DNA of 64,000 nt from Pseudomonas putida (lineage in GTDB: Bacteria > Pseudomonadota > Gammaproteobacteria > Pseudomonadales > Pseudomonadaceae), in assembly GCA_041071465.1 (NCBI GenBank), contig CP163498.1:2932001-2996000 (forward strand). Reading direction: 5' to 3'. Shown piece by piece: positions 27,160 through 37,798 of the stretch. The notes beneath the pieces were generated by a model that saw only the letters and a list, made by a program, of their open reading frames with translations, searched no databases and was not told the DNA's origin. The number at the start of each line of letters is the position of its first letter. Within the stretch, counting starts at the first letter, position 1. The position numbers were made by a program, and so were the translations under genes.

Positions 27160-29598
27160 ATGCCCGATCCTGTCGCTGCGCGCCTGCGTCTCGCGCCTGA
27201 AGCCCTGACCCGGCGTTTCTCCCCCGAGCAGTTTGCCTTTACCAATACCGACGATCTGGAGCCGTTTCGCGGAGTCCTGGGCCAGGAGCGTGCTGTCGAG
27301 GCCCTGCAGTTTGGCGTGGCCATGCCGCGCCCTGGTTACAACGTGTATGTAATGGGTGAGCCCGGTACCGGGCGCTTCTCGTTCGTAAAGCGCTACCTCA
27401 AGGCCGAGGGCAAGCGCCAGCAGACCCCGGCCGACTGGGTCTACGTCAACCACTTCGACGACACCCGTGAGCCACGGGCACTGGAGCTGCCGTCCGGGAG
27501 CGCCGCCGAGTTCATCAGCGACATGGGCGGGTTGATCGACAACCTGCTGTCCACGTTCCCTGCCGTTTTCGAACACCCGTCCTATCAGCAGAAGAAGGGT
27601 GCTATCGACCGTGCCTTCAACCAGCGCTATGACCGCGCCCTGGACGTGATAGAGCGCGCATCGCTGGAAAAAGACGTGGCCTTGTATCGCGATGCCAGCA
27701 ACGTCGCCTTCACGCCGATGGCCGATGGCAAGGCGCTGGATGAAGCCGAGTTCGCCCAGTTGCCGGAAGCGGTACGCGAGCAGTTCCACGAAGACATTGC
27801 CTTGCTCGAGGAACAGCTGAACGAAGAGCTGGCCAGCTTGCCGCAGTGGAAGCGCGAGTCGAACAACCAACTGCGCCATCTGAACGAAGAAACCATCACC
27901 CTGGCGCTGCAGCCGCTGTTGGCGCCGCTGTCGGAAAAGTACGCCGAGAACGCGGCGGTCTGCGCATACCTGCAATCGGTGCAGTTGAACCTGCTGCGTA
28001 CCGTGGTCGAGCAACTGGTGGATGACAGCAAGACCGACGCCGTGGCCCGCAAGCTGCTCGAAGAGCAGTACGCGCCCAGCCTGGTGGTGGGCCATCACGC
28101 AGCCGGCGGCGCGCCGGTGGTGTTCGAGCCGCATCCGACCTATGACAACCTGTTCGGCCGTATCGAATACAGCACCGACCAAGGCGCGCTGTACACCTCC
28201 TATCGCCAACTGCGCCCAGGCGCGCTGCACCGTGCCAACGGTGGCTTCTTGATTCTTGAAGCCGAGAAGATGCTGGGCGAGCCGTTCGTTTGGGATGCGC
28301 TCAAGCGTGCACTGCAGTCGCGCAAGCTGAAGATGGAGTCGCCGATCGGTGAACTGGGCCGTGTCGCCACGGTCAGCCTGCAGCCGCAGATGATTCCGCT
28401 CAACGTCAAACTGGTGATCATCGGCTCGCGCCAGCTGTACTACGCGCTGCAGGACCACGACCCGGACTTCCAGGAGATGTTCCGCGTGCTGGTGGACTTC
28501 GACGAAGACATGCCGATGGTCGACGAGAACCTGGAGCAGTTCGCCCAGCTGTTGCGCACCCGCACCAACGAAGAGGGCATGGCGCCGCTGACCAGCGACG
28601 CCGTGGCGCGCCTGGCCACCTACAGCGCTCGCCTGGCTGAAAACCAGTCGCGCCTGTCGGCGCGTATCGGCGACCTGTTCCAGTTGGTGAGCGAGGCTGA
28701 TTTCATTCGCCAGCTGGCCAGTGACGAAATGACCGACGCCGGCCACATCGAGCGTGCGCTCAAGGCCAAGGCCACCCGCACCGGGCGTGTGTCGCAGCGG
28801 GTGCTGGACGACATGCTCGCCGGCATCATCCTCATCGATACCGAAGGTGCTGCAATCGGCAAGTGCAACGGCCTCACGGTGCTGGAGGTGGGCGACTCGG
28901 CGTTCGGTATGCCGGCACGTATTTCGGCCACTGTGTACCCAGGCGGCAGCGGCATTGTCGACATCGAGCGTGAGGTCAACCTTGGCCAGCCGATCCACTC
29001 CAAAGGCGTGATGATCCTTACCGGTTATCTGGGCAGCCGCTATGCCCAGGAATTCCCGCTGGCGATTTCCGCGAGCATCGCCCTGGAACAGTCCTACGGC
29101 TACGTGGACGGTGACAGCGCCTCGCTGGGCGAAGCCTGCACGCTGATTTCAGCCTTGTCGCGCACGCCGCTCAAGCAGTGTTTCGCTATCACTGGTTCCA
29201 TCAACCAGTTTGGTGAAGTGCAGGCAGTGGGCGGGGTCAACGAGAAGATCGAGGGCTTCTTCCGCCTCTGCGAGGCGCGAGGCCTGACGGGCGAGCAGGG
29301 GGTGATCATTCCGCGTGCCAACGTTGCCACCCTGATGCTTGATGAGCGCGTGCTGCAGGCCGTGGAGAACGGCATGTTCCACGTCTATGCGGTCAGCCAG
29401 GCTGATGAGGCGCTGAGCCTGCTGGTGGGCGAGGAGGCCGGGGTGCTCGACGACAAGGGGCTGTTCACCGAGGGCAGCGTCAATGCTCGGGTGGTGGAGC
29501 GCCTGCGTGAAATTGCCGAGATGATCAGCGAAGAAGAAATCGAGAAGGCAGAAAAGGAACACCTGGAAGAGGTGATTGCCAAGGCCAAACCGGCTTGA
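27160..29598 (+). CDS. Lon-like (LonB-type) ATP-dependent protease family protein
   Basis: 812 residues, ATG 27160 after AAGGAAA. The N-terminal AAA+ part has the P-loop 'MGEPGTGRFSF', in which the usual Lys is Arg72, and a long coiled insert. The C-terminal Lon protease domain has the Ser-Lys dyad: Ser653 in 'DGDSASLGEA' and Lys696 in 'GGVNEKIEGFF', 43 residues apart as in Lon. It lacks the LAN substrate-binding domain of true Lon, so it belongs to the LonB/AsrA-like group found in pseudomonads beside classical Lon. Soluble; no membrane segment. Substrates unknown; a role in protein quality control under stress is inference. Confidence 0.9.
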   Translation: MPDPVAARLRLAPEALTRRFSPEQFAFTNTDDLEPFRGVLGQERAVEALQFGVAMPRPGYNVYVMGEPGTGRFSFVKRYLKAEGKRQQTPADWVYVNHFDDTREPRALELPSGSAAEFISDMGGLIDNLLSTFPAVFEHPSYQQKKGAIDRAFNQRYDRALDVIERASLEKDVALYRDASNVAFTPMADGKALDEAEFAQLPEAVREQFHEDIALLEEQLNEELASLPQWKRESNNQLRHLNEETITLALQPLLAPLSEKYAENAAVCAYLQSVQLNLLRTVVEQLVDDSKTDAVARKLLEEQYAPSLVVGHHAAGGAPVVFEPHPTYDNLFGRIEYSTDQGALYTSYRQLRPGALHRANGGFLILEAEKMLGEPFVWDALKRALQSRKLKMESPIGELGRVATVSLQPQMIPLNVKLVIIGSRQLYYALQDHDPDFQEMFRVLVDFDEDMPMVDENLEQFAQLLRTRTNEEGMAPLTSDAVARLATYSARLAENQSRLSARIGDLFQLVSEADFIRQLASDEMTDAGHIERALKAKATRTGRVSQRVLDDMLAGIILIDTEGAAIGKCNGLTVLEVGDSAFGMPARISATVYPGGSGIVDIEREVNLGQPIHSKGVMILTGYLGSRYAQEFPLAISASIALEQSYGYVDGDSASLGEACTLISALSRTPLKQCFAITGSINQFGEVQAVGGVNEKIEGFFRLCEARGLTGEQGVIIPRANVATLMLDERVLQAVENGMFHVYAVSQADEALSLLVGEEAGVLDDKGLFTEGSVNARVVERLREIAEMISEEEIEKAEKEHLEEVIAKAKPA

Positions 29599-29758
29599 GT
29601 CAATAAACTGGCGCTGGCGGCGATGTGCTACCGTTCAGCGCCGGTTTTCCATCTTTCTGTACTGTTCTTCTATGCTGGAACTTAAGGACGGTATCAGGTT
29701 CAGGATGGAAACAGCCTGAGGTTCAGGCTGAACAAGGCTTTTTGGAGGGGACGCGGCC

Positions 29759-30097
29759 ATGCGCAACCTCAGCCTCACACGCCAGTGCCTGGGCCTGGTG
29801 ACCCGCATCGAATGCAGCATCCGCCCACTGGCCGGGGACAACGGCATGTGGACGTTGCTGTTCGCCGCCGGCATGGCCGGTGAACAACCTTCCGCGATCA
29901 AGGCGCAGGGGCCGTTTCATGGGCCGCTGGTGGCCGAATCAGTGCTCAATGCCATCGTCGACAGCCTGACCTTGCATGGGTACCAGGTGGCCGAAGACCC
30001 GCAGATCTGGTGTTTGCATTTGCAGGCGCAGTTACGGCGGATCAATGGCGAGCGGTGCCGTAATCTTGGGGATTACCAGTTTCATCCAGAGACCTGA
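29759..30097 (+). CDS. Hypothetical protein
   Basis: 112 residues, ATG 29759 preceded by TTGGAGGGG. No signal peptide, membrane segment or known motif; the sequence ('VAESVLNAIVDSLTLHGYQ') looks like a small alpha/beta fold. It is followed by a GC-rich hairpin (GGGGCTG-TAAAA-CAGCCCC, 30108-30125). Codon use matches its neighbours, so it is probably a real gene of the Pseudomonas core. Confidence 0.72.
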   Translation: MRNLSLTRQCLGLVTRIECSIRPLAGDNGMWTLLFAAGMAGEQPSAIKAQGPFHGPLVAESVLNAIVDSLTLHGYQVAEDPQIWCLHLQAQLRRINGERCRNLGDYQFHPET

Positions 30098-30206
30098 ACG
30101 ATTGCCGGGGCTGTAAAACAGCCCCCCGTTCACCGGGCTTTTGCTGTAACAGGTGGCTGGCTATACTCGCCGTCGATTTTTAGTCACCTGATGAGTCCTG
30201 AACTTC

Positions 30207-30695
30207 ATGGAACGTATCCTCGAAAACGCGATGTATGCCTCGCGCTGGCTGCTCGCCCCGATCTACTTCGGCCTGTCCCTTGGCTTGCTGGCCCTGGCAC
30301 TGAAATTCTTCCAGGAAGTGGTCCATGTCCTGCCCAACGTCTTCGCCCTGAGCGAAGCCGACCTGATCCTGGTGATCTTGTCGCTGATCGACATGTCGCT
30401 GGTGGGTGGCCTGCTGGTCATGGTGATGATCTCCGGGTACGAGAACTTCGTTTCGCAACTGGACATCGACGAAAGCAAGGAAAAGCTCAACTGGCTCGGC
30501 AAGATGGACTCTTCGTCGCTGAAGATGAAAGTTGCCGCATCGATCGTGGCGATTTCGTCGATTCACCTGCTGCGGGTGTTCATGGATGCGCAGAACATCT
30601 CCACCGATTACCTGATGTGGTACGTGATCATCCACATGACCTTCGTGATCTCGGCGTTTTGCATGGGCTACCTGGACAAGCTGACCAAGCACTAA
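30207..30695 (+). CDS. yqhA: UPF0114 / YqhA family membrane protein
   Basis: 162 residues with about four hydrophobic segments ('[16 protein letters not shown]', '[20 protein letters not shown]', '[17 protein letters not shown]', '[15 protein letters not shown]'). The conserved '[10 protein letters not shown]' after the second segment marks the TIGR00645/YqhA family. Inner membrane; function not established. A strong terminator follows. Confidence 0.9.
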
Positions 30696-30711
30696 GCCAG
30701 GTTGCTGCATT

Positions 30712-30750
30712 CACCGCCCGTCCGTTGCAAAACGGACGGGCGGTGTTGTT
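30712..30750 (+). terminator. Rho-independent terminator after yqhA
   Basis: CACCGCCCGTCCGT / ACGGACGGGCGGTG stem of 14 bp with a six-base loop followed by TTGTTT. Confidence 0.88.
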
Positions 30751-30823
30751 TCTGGCTTGTGCTTTCGGCTGGCCTGTAGAAAAAATGAGCACTCATGCGT
30801 GGTTCTCATCGCGAGGTGCTCTC

Positions 30824-31129
30824 ATGAACCTGCATCAGCTCAACACCGAGGCCAGGGCTGGCCATGTCGACGAACTGAACCTGATCGCCATCGAAGGCGG
30901 TGACTACCTGCTCGAGGCCCGGGTCAAAGGCCACGCTCACCCTCTGTCCGATACCCGTGGTGAACGCTTGCGCGTGCACTCGGTGGAAGATGCGCGCAAG
31001 TTGCTGCAAACCATCCCCATGGTCTCGATGAACCTGGTGCATTGGTCGGTGCAGGACGAAATGTGCGGCATGGGTACGCACCCGGAAGAAGACCTGAAGG
31101 TGCCGATCTCCCAGCGCTCGGCCTGGTAG
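30824..31129 (+). CDS. Hypothetical protein, DUF6482-like
   Basis: 101 residues from ATG 30824 (GCGAGGTG upstream). 'VDELNLIAIEGGDYLLEARV' and 'VHSVEDARKLLQ' resemble the small Pseudomonas DUF6482 proteins; the family name is from memory. No signal or membrane segment. Function unknown. It lies between yqhA and fklB, a conserved position in pseudomonads. Confidence 0.7.
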   Translation: MNLHQLNTEARAGHVDELNLIAIEGGDYLLEARVKGHAHPLSDTRGERLRVHSVEDARKLLQTIPMVSMNLVHWSVQDEMCGMGTHPEEDLKVPISQRSAW

Positions 31130-31214
31130 CTGCTCGCCGCGCCCCAGTGTGCTAGGCTGCTCGCCCTTTTCATCAAGGGCGCGGCTGCACTGCGCCCTGC
31201 AGTGGAGCACGACA

Positions 31215-31832
31215 ATGTCCGAACTCAATCTGTCCACCGACGAAACGCGCGTCAGCTACGGTATCGGCCGTCAGCTGGGCGGCCAGCTGCGCGACAACCC
31301 GCCACCAGGCGTCAGCCTGGAAGCCATCCTGGCCGGCCTGACCGACGCCTTCAACGGCGCCGACAGCCGCGTCAGCGAAGCCGACCTGTCGGCCAGCTTC
31401 AAAGTGATCCGTGACATCATGCAAGCCGAAGCGGCCGCCAAGGCTGAAGCCGCTGCTGGCGCTGGCAAGGAATTCCTGGCCGAAAACGCCAAGCGTGATG
31501 GCATCACCACCCTGGCTTCGGGCCTGCAGTTCGAAGTACTGACCGCAGGTGAAGGCGCCAAGCCGACCCGCGAAAGCAACGTGCGTACGCACTACCACGG
31601 CACCCTGATCGACGGCACCGTGTTCGACAGCTCCTACGAGCGCGGCCAGCCGGCTGAATTCCCGGTTGGTGGTGTGATCGCTGGCTGGACCGAAGCCCTG
31701 CAGCTGATGAACGCTGGCAGCAAATGGCGCCTGTACGTGCCGAGCGAGCTGGCTTACGGTGCCCAAGGCGTTGGCAGCATCCCGCCGCACAGCGTACTGG
31801 TGTTCGACGTCGAGTTGCTCGACGTTCTGTAA
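31215..31832 (+). CDS. fklB: FKBP-type peptidyl-prolyl cis-trans isomerase FklB
   Basis: 205 residues, ATG 31215 with AGTGGAG upstream. N-terminal dimerisation helices ('RVSYGIGRQLGGQLRDN') and an Ala-rich linker precede a C-terminal FKBP domain ('VRTHYHGTLIDGTVFDSSYE', 'GWTEALQLMNAGSKW', 'IPPHSVLVFDVELLDV'). It speeds proline isomerisation in folding proteins. No signal peptide, so cytoplasmic as for E. coli FklB. Confidence 0.93.
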   Translation: MSELNLSTDETRVSYGIGRQLGGQLRDNPPPGVSLEAILAGLTDAFNGADSRVSEADLSASFKVIRDIMQAEAAAKAEAAAGAGKEFLAENAKRDGITTLASGLQFEVLTAGEGAKPTRESNVRTHYHGTLIDGTVFDSSYERGQPAEFPVGGVIAGWTEALQLMNAGSKWRLYVPSELAYGAQGVGSIPPHSVLVFDVELLDVL

Positions 31833-31857
31833 TGCCCTCGGGGCCGCATTGCGGCCC

Positions 31858-31940
31858 ATTCGCGGGCAAGCCCGCTCCTCCAGGTATTGCGCAGAACTCA
31901 AACCTTGCGCGGTCGCTGTGGGAGCGGGCTTGCTCGCGAA
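31858..31940. repeat. REP pair
   Basis: Arms beginning ATTCGCGGGCAAGCCCGCTC (31858-31884) and inverted copy (31916-31940), between the convergent fklB and the small iron-response gene. Confidence 0.88.
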
Positions 31941-31959
31941 GAGGCCAGCCCTGCTGGCC

Positions 31960-32205
31960 TCAATTCCAATCTGTCCCCATCGGGCGCAATGCCCGCGCAT
32001 AGCAGAACAGAAACAAGTTCCGCACCAATTCCTTCAGTACCCCAGGTTCACTCGAATTCAACCCGCTCATGTCCAGGTCGCCCTGGTCACGCAATTCGTC
32101 AAGTGCATCTTGTTCAAGCACCGCACACACTTCGCCGGTTTCCCGATGAAGAATGCGCAGGTAGGGGTGAGGGCGGTCCAGCCAGGCGTCGATCAGATAA
32201 GTCAT
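31960..32205 (-). CDS. Small protein of the PA4570-like iron-starvation type
   Basis: 81 residues, ATG 32205 after AAGGAG. Sequence 'YLIDAWLDRPHPYLRILHRE' then 'EVCAVLEQDALDELRDQGDL', no signal or membrane segment. A strong Fur box lies 30 bp upstream, so the gene should be expressed when iron is scarce. In P. aeruginosa the gene in the same place (between fklB and ispB) is strongly iron-regulated. Molecular function unknown. Confidence 0.82.
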   Translation of the reverse strand: MTYLIDAWLDRPHPYLRILHRETGEVCAVLEQDALDELRDQGDLDMSGLNSSEPGVLKELVRNLFLFCYARALRPMGTDWN

Positions 32206-32234
32206 GGCTATTCTCCTTGGAAAGCGGTTCCAAT

Positions 32235-32253
32235 GAGAATAATTCTTATTATC
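32235..32253 (-). promoter_or_regulatory. Fur box
   Basis: GAGAATAATTCTTATTATC matches GATAATGATAATCATTATC at 14 of 19 positions (counted by eye). It is 30 bp before the start of the small gene at 32205. Confidence 0.75.
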
Positions 32254-32289
32254 AAAATAGCAAGCGCCAATTGGCGGATTTTTGTGTAA

Positions 32290-32628
32290 TCAGACTTTGC
32301 GCACGAATTCGGACTTCAGCTTCATGGCGCCGATACCGTCGATTTTGCAGTCGATATCGTGGTCGCCGTCACACAGGCGGATGTTTTTGACCTTGGTGCC
32401 AACCTTGACCACCAGGGACGAACCTTTGACCTTGAGGTCCTTGATCACGGTGACGGTGTCGCCGTCCTGCAGGATGTTGCCGACCGAGTCCTTTTTCACC
32501 ACCTCGTCGATGGCCTCGGCATCGCCGCTGGCCGACCACTCGTGGGCGCATTCAGGGCAGATCAGCTGAGTGCCATCCTCATAGGTGTATTCGGAGTTGC
32601 ATTTTGGGCAGGGTGGCAGAGTGCTCAC
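32290..32628 (-). CDS. yjdM: YjdM/PhnA-like zinc-ribbon protein
   Basis: 112 residues. An N-terminal zinc ribbon with four cysteines ('[20 protein letters not shown]' region: CxxC ... CxxC) is followed by the PhnA SH3-like domain ('[20 protein letters not shown]', '[20 protein letters not shown]'). The family was named for a link to alkylphosphonate use but is not a phosphonate hydrolase; its role is unclear. Monocistronic, flanked by REPs upstream. Confidence 0.92.
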   Translation of the reverse strand: MSTLPPCPKCNSEYTYEDGTQLICPECAHEWSASGDAEAIDEVVKKDSVGNILQDGDTVTVIKDLKVKGSSLVVKVGTKVKNIRLCDGDHDIDCKIDGIGAMKLKSEFVRKV

Positions 32629-32714
32629 TTCGGATCCTCAAACAAACAGACGGGCGGTTAAAAGCCCACATTGTAAAAGGTATTTTTCCAGAAGTGGTTA
32701 TGTCCGGACAAAAG

Positions 32715-32779
32715 CATCGCGGGCAAGCACGCTCCTACAGGCGGCGCAGTCCTTGTAGGAGCGGGCTTGCCCGCGAATG
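32715..32779. repeat. REP pair
   Basis: Arms beginning CATCGCGGGCAAGCACGCTC (32715-32741) and inverted copy (32752-32779), between yjdM and ispB. Confidence 0.88.
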
Positions 32780-32795
32780 AAGACGACTCTGTCTG

Positions 32796-33764
32796 TCAGT
32801 GAGTACGCGCGACCGCAAACTCGCTCAGCTCAACCAGCGCATCCCGGTATTCGCTGGCTGGTAGTACTTCGAGGCATGCAATGGCACGCTTCACATAATC
32901 ACGCGCCAGCTCTGCGGTGTACTTCAGTGCGCCGGACTCTTCGACCGCCACGCGAATCTGCTCCAGATCCTCCAGGCCACCCTTCTGGATCGCCTGGCGA
33001 ACCAGTGCGGCCTGCTCGGCAGTGCCTTCGCGCATGGTGTAGATCAGCGGCAGGGTAGGCTTGCCTTCGGCCAGGTCGTCACCGACGTTCTTGCCCAGGG
33101 TTTGCGAGTCACCCTTGTAGTCCAGCAGGTCGTCGACCAGTTGGAAGGCCACGCCCAGGTGGTCGCCGAAGGTGCGCAGGGCTTCGCGCTGCTCATCAGT
33201 GGCTTCGGCCAGCGCTGCGGCGCTGTGGGTCGAGGCTTCGAACAGCATCGCGGTCTTGCCGCGAATCACCTCCATGTAGACCTCCTCGGTGGTGCTGGCG
33301 TCGCGTACCCGCGACAGCTGCAGCACTTCACCCTCGGCAATCACCCGGGTGGCCTTGGAGAGGATCTGCATGACCGGCATCGAGCCCAGTTCGACCATCA
33401 TTTCGAACGAGCGCGAATAAAGGAAGTCACCCACCAATACGCTCGGCGCATTGCCCCACAGGGCATTGGCGGTGGAGCGGCCACGGCGCATGCCGGACAT
33501 GTCGACCACGTCGTCGTGCAGCAGGGTGGCGGTGTGCAGGAATTCAATGGTGGCGGCCAGCAGACGCAGGTCGTCGCCTTCACGGCCCAGGGCCTTGCCA
33601 CACAGCAGTACCAGCAGGGGACGCAGGCGCTTGCCACCGGCCGACGTGATATAGTCGCCGATCTTCGATACCAGCGGCACGCGCGAGGTCAGCTGCTTCT
33701 TGATGATCTCGTCGACGGCGCTGAAATCATCAGCCACCGCGCGGTAGAAGGTTTGGGGTTGCAT
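32796..33764 (-). CDS. ispB: Octaprenyl (long-chain polyprenyl) diphosphate synthase
   Basis: 322 residues; ATG 33764 with GGAG upstream. It builds the isoprenoid side chain of ubiquinone. The two aspartate-rich motifs are DDVVD at 84-88 ('[15 protein letters not shown]') and DDLLD at 211-215 ('[13 protein letters not shown]'), which bind Mg-diphosphate; 'GGKRLRPLL' binds IPP. Chain length (C40 or C45) cannot be read reliably; pseudomonads make ubiquinone-9. Divergent from rplU, the usual arrangement. Confidence 0.95.
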   Translation of the reverse strand: MQPQTFYRAVADDFSAVDEIIKKQLTSRVPLVSKIGDYITSAGGKRLRPLLVLLCGKALGREGDDLRLLAATIEFLHTATLLHDDVVDMSGMRRGRSTANALWGNAPSVLVGDFLYSRSFEMMVELGSMPVMQILSKATRVIAEGEVLQLSRVRDASTTEEVYMEVIRGKTAMLFEASTHSAAALAEATDEQREALRTFGDHLGVAFQLVDDLLDYKGDSQTLGKNVGDDLAEGKPTLPLIYTMREGTAEQAALVRQAIQKGGLEDLEQIRVAVEESGALKYTAELARDYVKRAIACLEVLPASEYRDALVELSEFAVARTH

Positions 33765-34008
33765 CGGCTGCTCCAGTGAGGTTGCGCGGCATGCTAGGTC
33801 GCGGGTCCCGGTGTGTCAAGGCGCGGTGCCAGCTGGCCGGGGGCGGTACTTGCAAGCAAAACCGCGGTTGCGTACAATCGCGCACCCTAACTTCCTGGGC
33901 AGCACCTGCCTTACGCAATTGCGCCGGGCCGTTCCAGCCCTGTGCAGCCATGCCAGCCAATACTCATCATATAAAGCGCTGGGTGAGCAGGATTATCGGA
34001 GAAATACC

Positions 34009-34323
34009 ATGTCTTACGCAGTAATCGTTACCGGCGGCAAGCAGTACAAAGTCGCTGAAGGTGAATTCCTCAAGATCGAAAAACTGGAAGTCGCCACTGG
34101 CGAATCCGTGACCTTCGATCGCGTTCTGCTGGTCGCCAACGGTGAAGAAGTCACCATCGGTGCTCCAGTTGTTGCTGGCGCTAAAGTAGTGGCCGAAGTC
34201 GTTTCGCAAGGCCGCCACGACAAGGTTCGCATCATCAAGTTCCGTCGTCGTAAGCACCACATGAAGCGTATGGGCCACCGCCAGTGGTTCACCGAGATCA
34301 AAATCACCGGCATCCAGGCTTAA
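34009..34323 (+). CDS. rplU: 50S ribosomal protein L21
   Basis: 104 residues, ATG 34009 after CGGAG. '[20 protein letters not shown]' at the N-terminus and the basic '[17 protein letters not shown]' near the C-terminus, which binds 23S rRNA, identify L21. First gene of rplU-rpmA; the 244 bp between ispB and rplU carries the divergent promoters and no gene. Confidence 0.98.
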   Translation: MSYAVIVTGGKQYKVAEGEFLKIEKLEVATGESVTFDRVLLVANGEEVTIGAPVVAGAKVVAEVVSQGRHDKVRIIKFRRRKHHMKRMGHRQWFTEIKITGIQA

Positions 34324-34361
34324 TCCCCTAGATCCCCTGAATTTATTTGGAGAATTGAACC

Positions 34362-34619
34362 ATGGCTCACAAGAAGGCTGGTGGTAGTACTCGTAACGGT
34401 CGCGACTCAGAATCTAAACGCCTTGGCGTGAAGATGTATGGCGGCCAGGTTATCAAGCCAGGCAACATCATCGTCCGTCAGCGCGGCACCGAATTCCACG
34501 CTGGCTACGGCGTTGGCATGGGCAAGGACCACACCTTGTTCGCCAAGATCGAAGGCGTGATCAAGTTCGAGAAGAAAGGCGAGTTCATGCGCCGTTACGT
34601 GAGCATCGTCGCCGCTTAA
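34362..34619 (+). CDS. rpmA: 50S ribosomal protein L27
   Basis: 85 residues, ATG 34362 after TTGGAGA. The N-terminus '[19 protein letters not shown]' reaches the peptidyl transferase centre and starts directly without the cleaved extension seen in Firmicutes. 38 bp after rplU, so co-transcribed; a strong terminator follows. Confidence 0.98.
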
Positions 34620-34636
34620 TCGCGACGTCGCTCCAG

Positions 34637-34664
34637 AAGCCCCGTCATGCGACGGGGCTTTTTC
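34637..34664 (+). terminator. Rho-independent terminator after rpmA
   Basis: AGCCCCGTC-ATGC-GACGGGGCT followed by TTTT. Confidence 0.92.
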
Positions 34665-34770
34665 GTTTGTGGTGAGCCTCTTGCAAAGCTGTTTGTCTGG
34701 GTTGCCGGCGTTGGTTTCTACGGTCGTACGGGGCCGCCGCGCTCATTTTTGCAAGAGCCTCATGTTTTGA

Positions 34771-36033
<1,263 letters not shown>

Positions 36034-36049
36034 TCGGTTGCAGTACACT

Positions 36050-36077
36050 AAACGCCGCTCTCTGGAGCGGCGTTTTT
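36050..36077 (+). terminator. Rho-independent terminator after obgE
   Basis: AAACGCCGCTC-TCTG-GAGCGGCG followed by TTTTTG, only 42 bp before the proB start, so proB probably has some readthrough or its own short promoter. Confidence 0.88.
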
Positions 36078-36118
36078 GTATCCACGGTATCTACAGATTC
36101 GACATAGGTTGGAAGAAG

Positions 36119-37237
36119 ATGCGAAGCAAGGTGACGGGCGCCAAGCGCTGGGTCGTGAAGATTGGCAGTGCTCTGCTGACCGCCGATGGCAAGGGCCTCG
36201 ACCGCGGCGCCATGGCCGTTTGGGTCGAGCAGATGGTCGCGCTGCGTGAGGCAGGCGTGGAGTTGGTACTGGTCTCCTCCGGGGCCGTTGCTGCCGGCAT
36301 GAGCCAGCTGGGCTGGACTACGCGACCGAGCGCGATGAACGAGCTGCAGGCGGCGGCCTCGCTCGGCCAGATGCGCCTGGTGCAGGCCTGGGAGTCGAGC
36401 TTTGGCGAACACGGCAAGCACACCGCGCAGATCCTCTTGACCCATGACGACCTGTCCGACCGCAAGCGTTACCTGAACGCCCGCAGCACCTTGCGCACTT
36501 TGGTCGACCTGGGTGTGGTGCCGGTAATCAACGAAAACGACACCGTGGTCACCGACGAAATCCGCTTCGGTGACAACGACACCCTGGCGGCGCTGGTAGC
36601 CAACTTGGTCGAGGCCGACCTGCTGGTGATCCTCACCGACCGCGATGGTATGTTCGACGCCGACCCGCGTAACAACCCGCAAGCCCAACTGATTTACGAA
36701 GCCCGTGCCGACGACCCGTCGTTGGATGCCGTGGCCGGTGGTACCGGTGGTGCCCTGGGTCGTGGCGGCATGCAGACCAAGCTGCGCGCAGCGCGCCTGG
36801 CTGCCCGTTCCGGTGCCCACACCATCATCATCGGTGGCCGCATCGAGCGCGTGCTGGATCGCCTCAAGGCGGGCGAGCGCCTGGGTACCTTGCTGTCGCC
36901 CGAGCGCGGCATGCTCGCTGCGCGCAAACAATGGCTGGCAGGCCACCTGCAGACCCGTGGCACCCTGGTGCTGGATGCCGGTGCCGTGCAGGCACTGCGC
37001 CAGGCCAACAAGAGCCTGTTGCCGGTCGGCGTGAAGACCGTGCAGGGCAGCTTCCGCCGTGGCGAGATGGTGGTGTGTGTTGGCCCGGACGGTATCGAGG
37101 TGGCCCGCGGCCTTGCCAACTACAGCGCCCTGGAGGCGCAGAAGATCATTGGCCAGCCCTCGGACGCGATCGAGTCGATTCTTGGCTACAGCGCCGAGCC
37201 TGAGCTGGTACACCGCGACAATCTGGTGCTGGTATGA
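36119..37237 (+). CDS. proB: Glutamate 5-kinase
   Basis: 372 residues, first enzyme of proline synthesis. ATG 36119 with GGAAGA upstream gives '[20 protein letters not shown]'. The amino-acid kinase domain shows '[17 protein letters not shown]', '[18 protein letters not shown]' and '[15 protein letters not shown]'; a PUA domain occupies roughly residues 275-360. It is feedback-inhibited by proline in the family. Its stop overlaps the creA start (ATGA at 37234-37237). Confidence 0.97.
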   Translation: MRSKVTGAKRWVVKIGSALLTADGKGLDRGAMAVWVEQMVALREAGVELVLVSSGAVAAGMSQLGWTTRPSAMNELQAAASLGQMRLVQAWESSFGEHGKHTAQILLTHDDLSDRKRYLNARSTLRTLVDLGVVPVINENDTVVTDEIRFGDNDTLAALVANLVEADLLVILTDRDGMFDADPRNNPQAQLIYEARADDPSLDAVAGGTGGALGRGGMQTKLRAARLAARSGAHTIIIGGRIERVLDRLKAGERLGTLLSPERGMLAARKQWLAGHLQTRGTLVLDAGAVQALRQANKSLLPVGVKTVQGSFRRGEMVVCVGPDGIEVARGLANYSALEAQKIIGQPSDAIESILGYSAEPELVHRDNLVLV

Positions 37238-37694
37238 GCCTGTTCAAGCGGGTGATTGCCGTGGCAGCGCTGGCACTGCCAATGCTGGCCGGGGCCGAGG
37301 AAGTCGGCCAGGTGTCCACGGTCTTCAAGTTCCTTGGGCCGAACGACCGCATTGTGGTCGAAGCGTTTGACGATCCCAAGGTCGAGGGCGTGACCTGCTA
37401 CCTGTCACGGGCCAAGACTGGCGGCATGAAGGGTGGCTTGGGGCTGGCGGAAGACCGTGCGGAGGCGTCGATTGCCTGCCGTCAGGTCGGCCGATCAACT
37501 TCAAGGGTGAGTTGAAGGATGGCGAGGAAGTGTTCAAGGAACGCACCTCGCTGGTGTTCAAGACCATGCAGGTGGTGCGCTTTTTGGACAAGAAGCGCAA
37601 TACGCTGGTGTACCTGGTGTACAGCGACCGCATGATCGAAGGCAGCCCGCAGAATGCGGTGACCGCGATACCGATCTTGCCTTGGGCTCATTGA
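37234..37694 (+). CDS. creA: CreA family periplasmic protein, frame broken at 37491
   Basis: About 153 residues when joined. Signal peptide '[21 protein letters not shown]', then '[20 protein letters not shown]', '[17 protein letters not shown]' and 'ACRQVG'. There the frame is lost; adding one C at the CC of 37491-37492 gives '[19 protein letters not shown]', and the rest '[19 protein letters not shown]' ... '[10 protein letters not shown]' is standard CreA. Function of the family is unknown despite the name. Translationally coupled to proB. Confidence 0.88.
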
Positions 37695-37730
37695 TAGCCT
37701 GGTAGATTGCCGGGAGGCCTTCGGCCTCCT

Positions 37731-37784
37731 TTCGCGACACAAGGCCGCTCCTACAGGGGAGCACATATCCCTGTAGGAGCGGCC
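37731..37784. repeat. REP pair, second copy shortened
   Basis: Full arm beginning TTCGCGACACAAGGCCGCTC (37731-37757); the inverted partner CCCTGTAGGAGCGGCC (37769-37784) lacks the outer half. Located between convergent creA and mksB. Confidence 0.85.
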
Positions 37785-37798
37785 CCATCACACCGATA

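Noticed and set aside
26995..28998. 667-codon minus-strand ORF opposite the Lon-like gene
   Set aside because: Shadow of a gene with clear domains on the plus strand.
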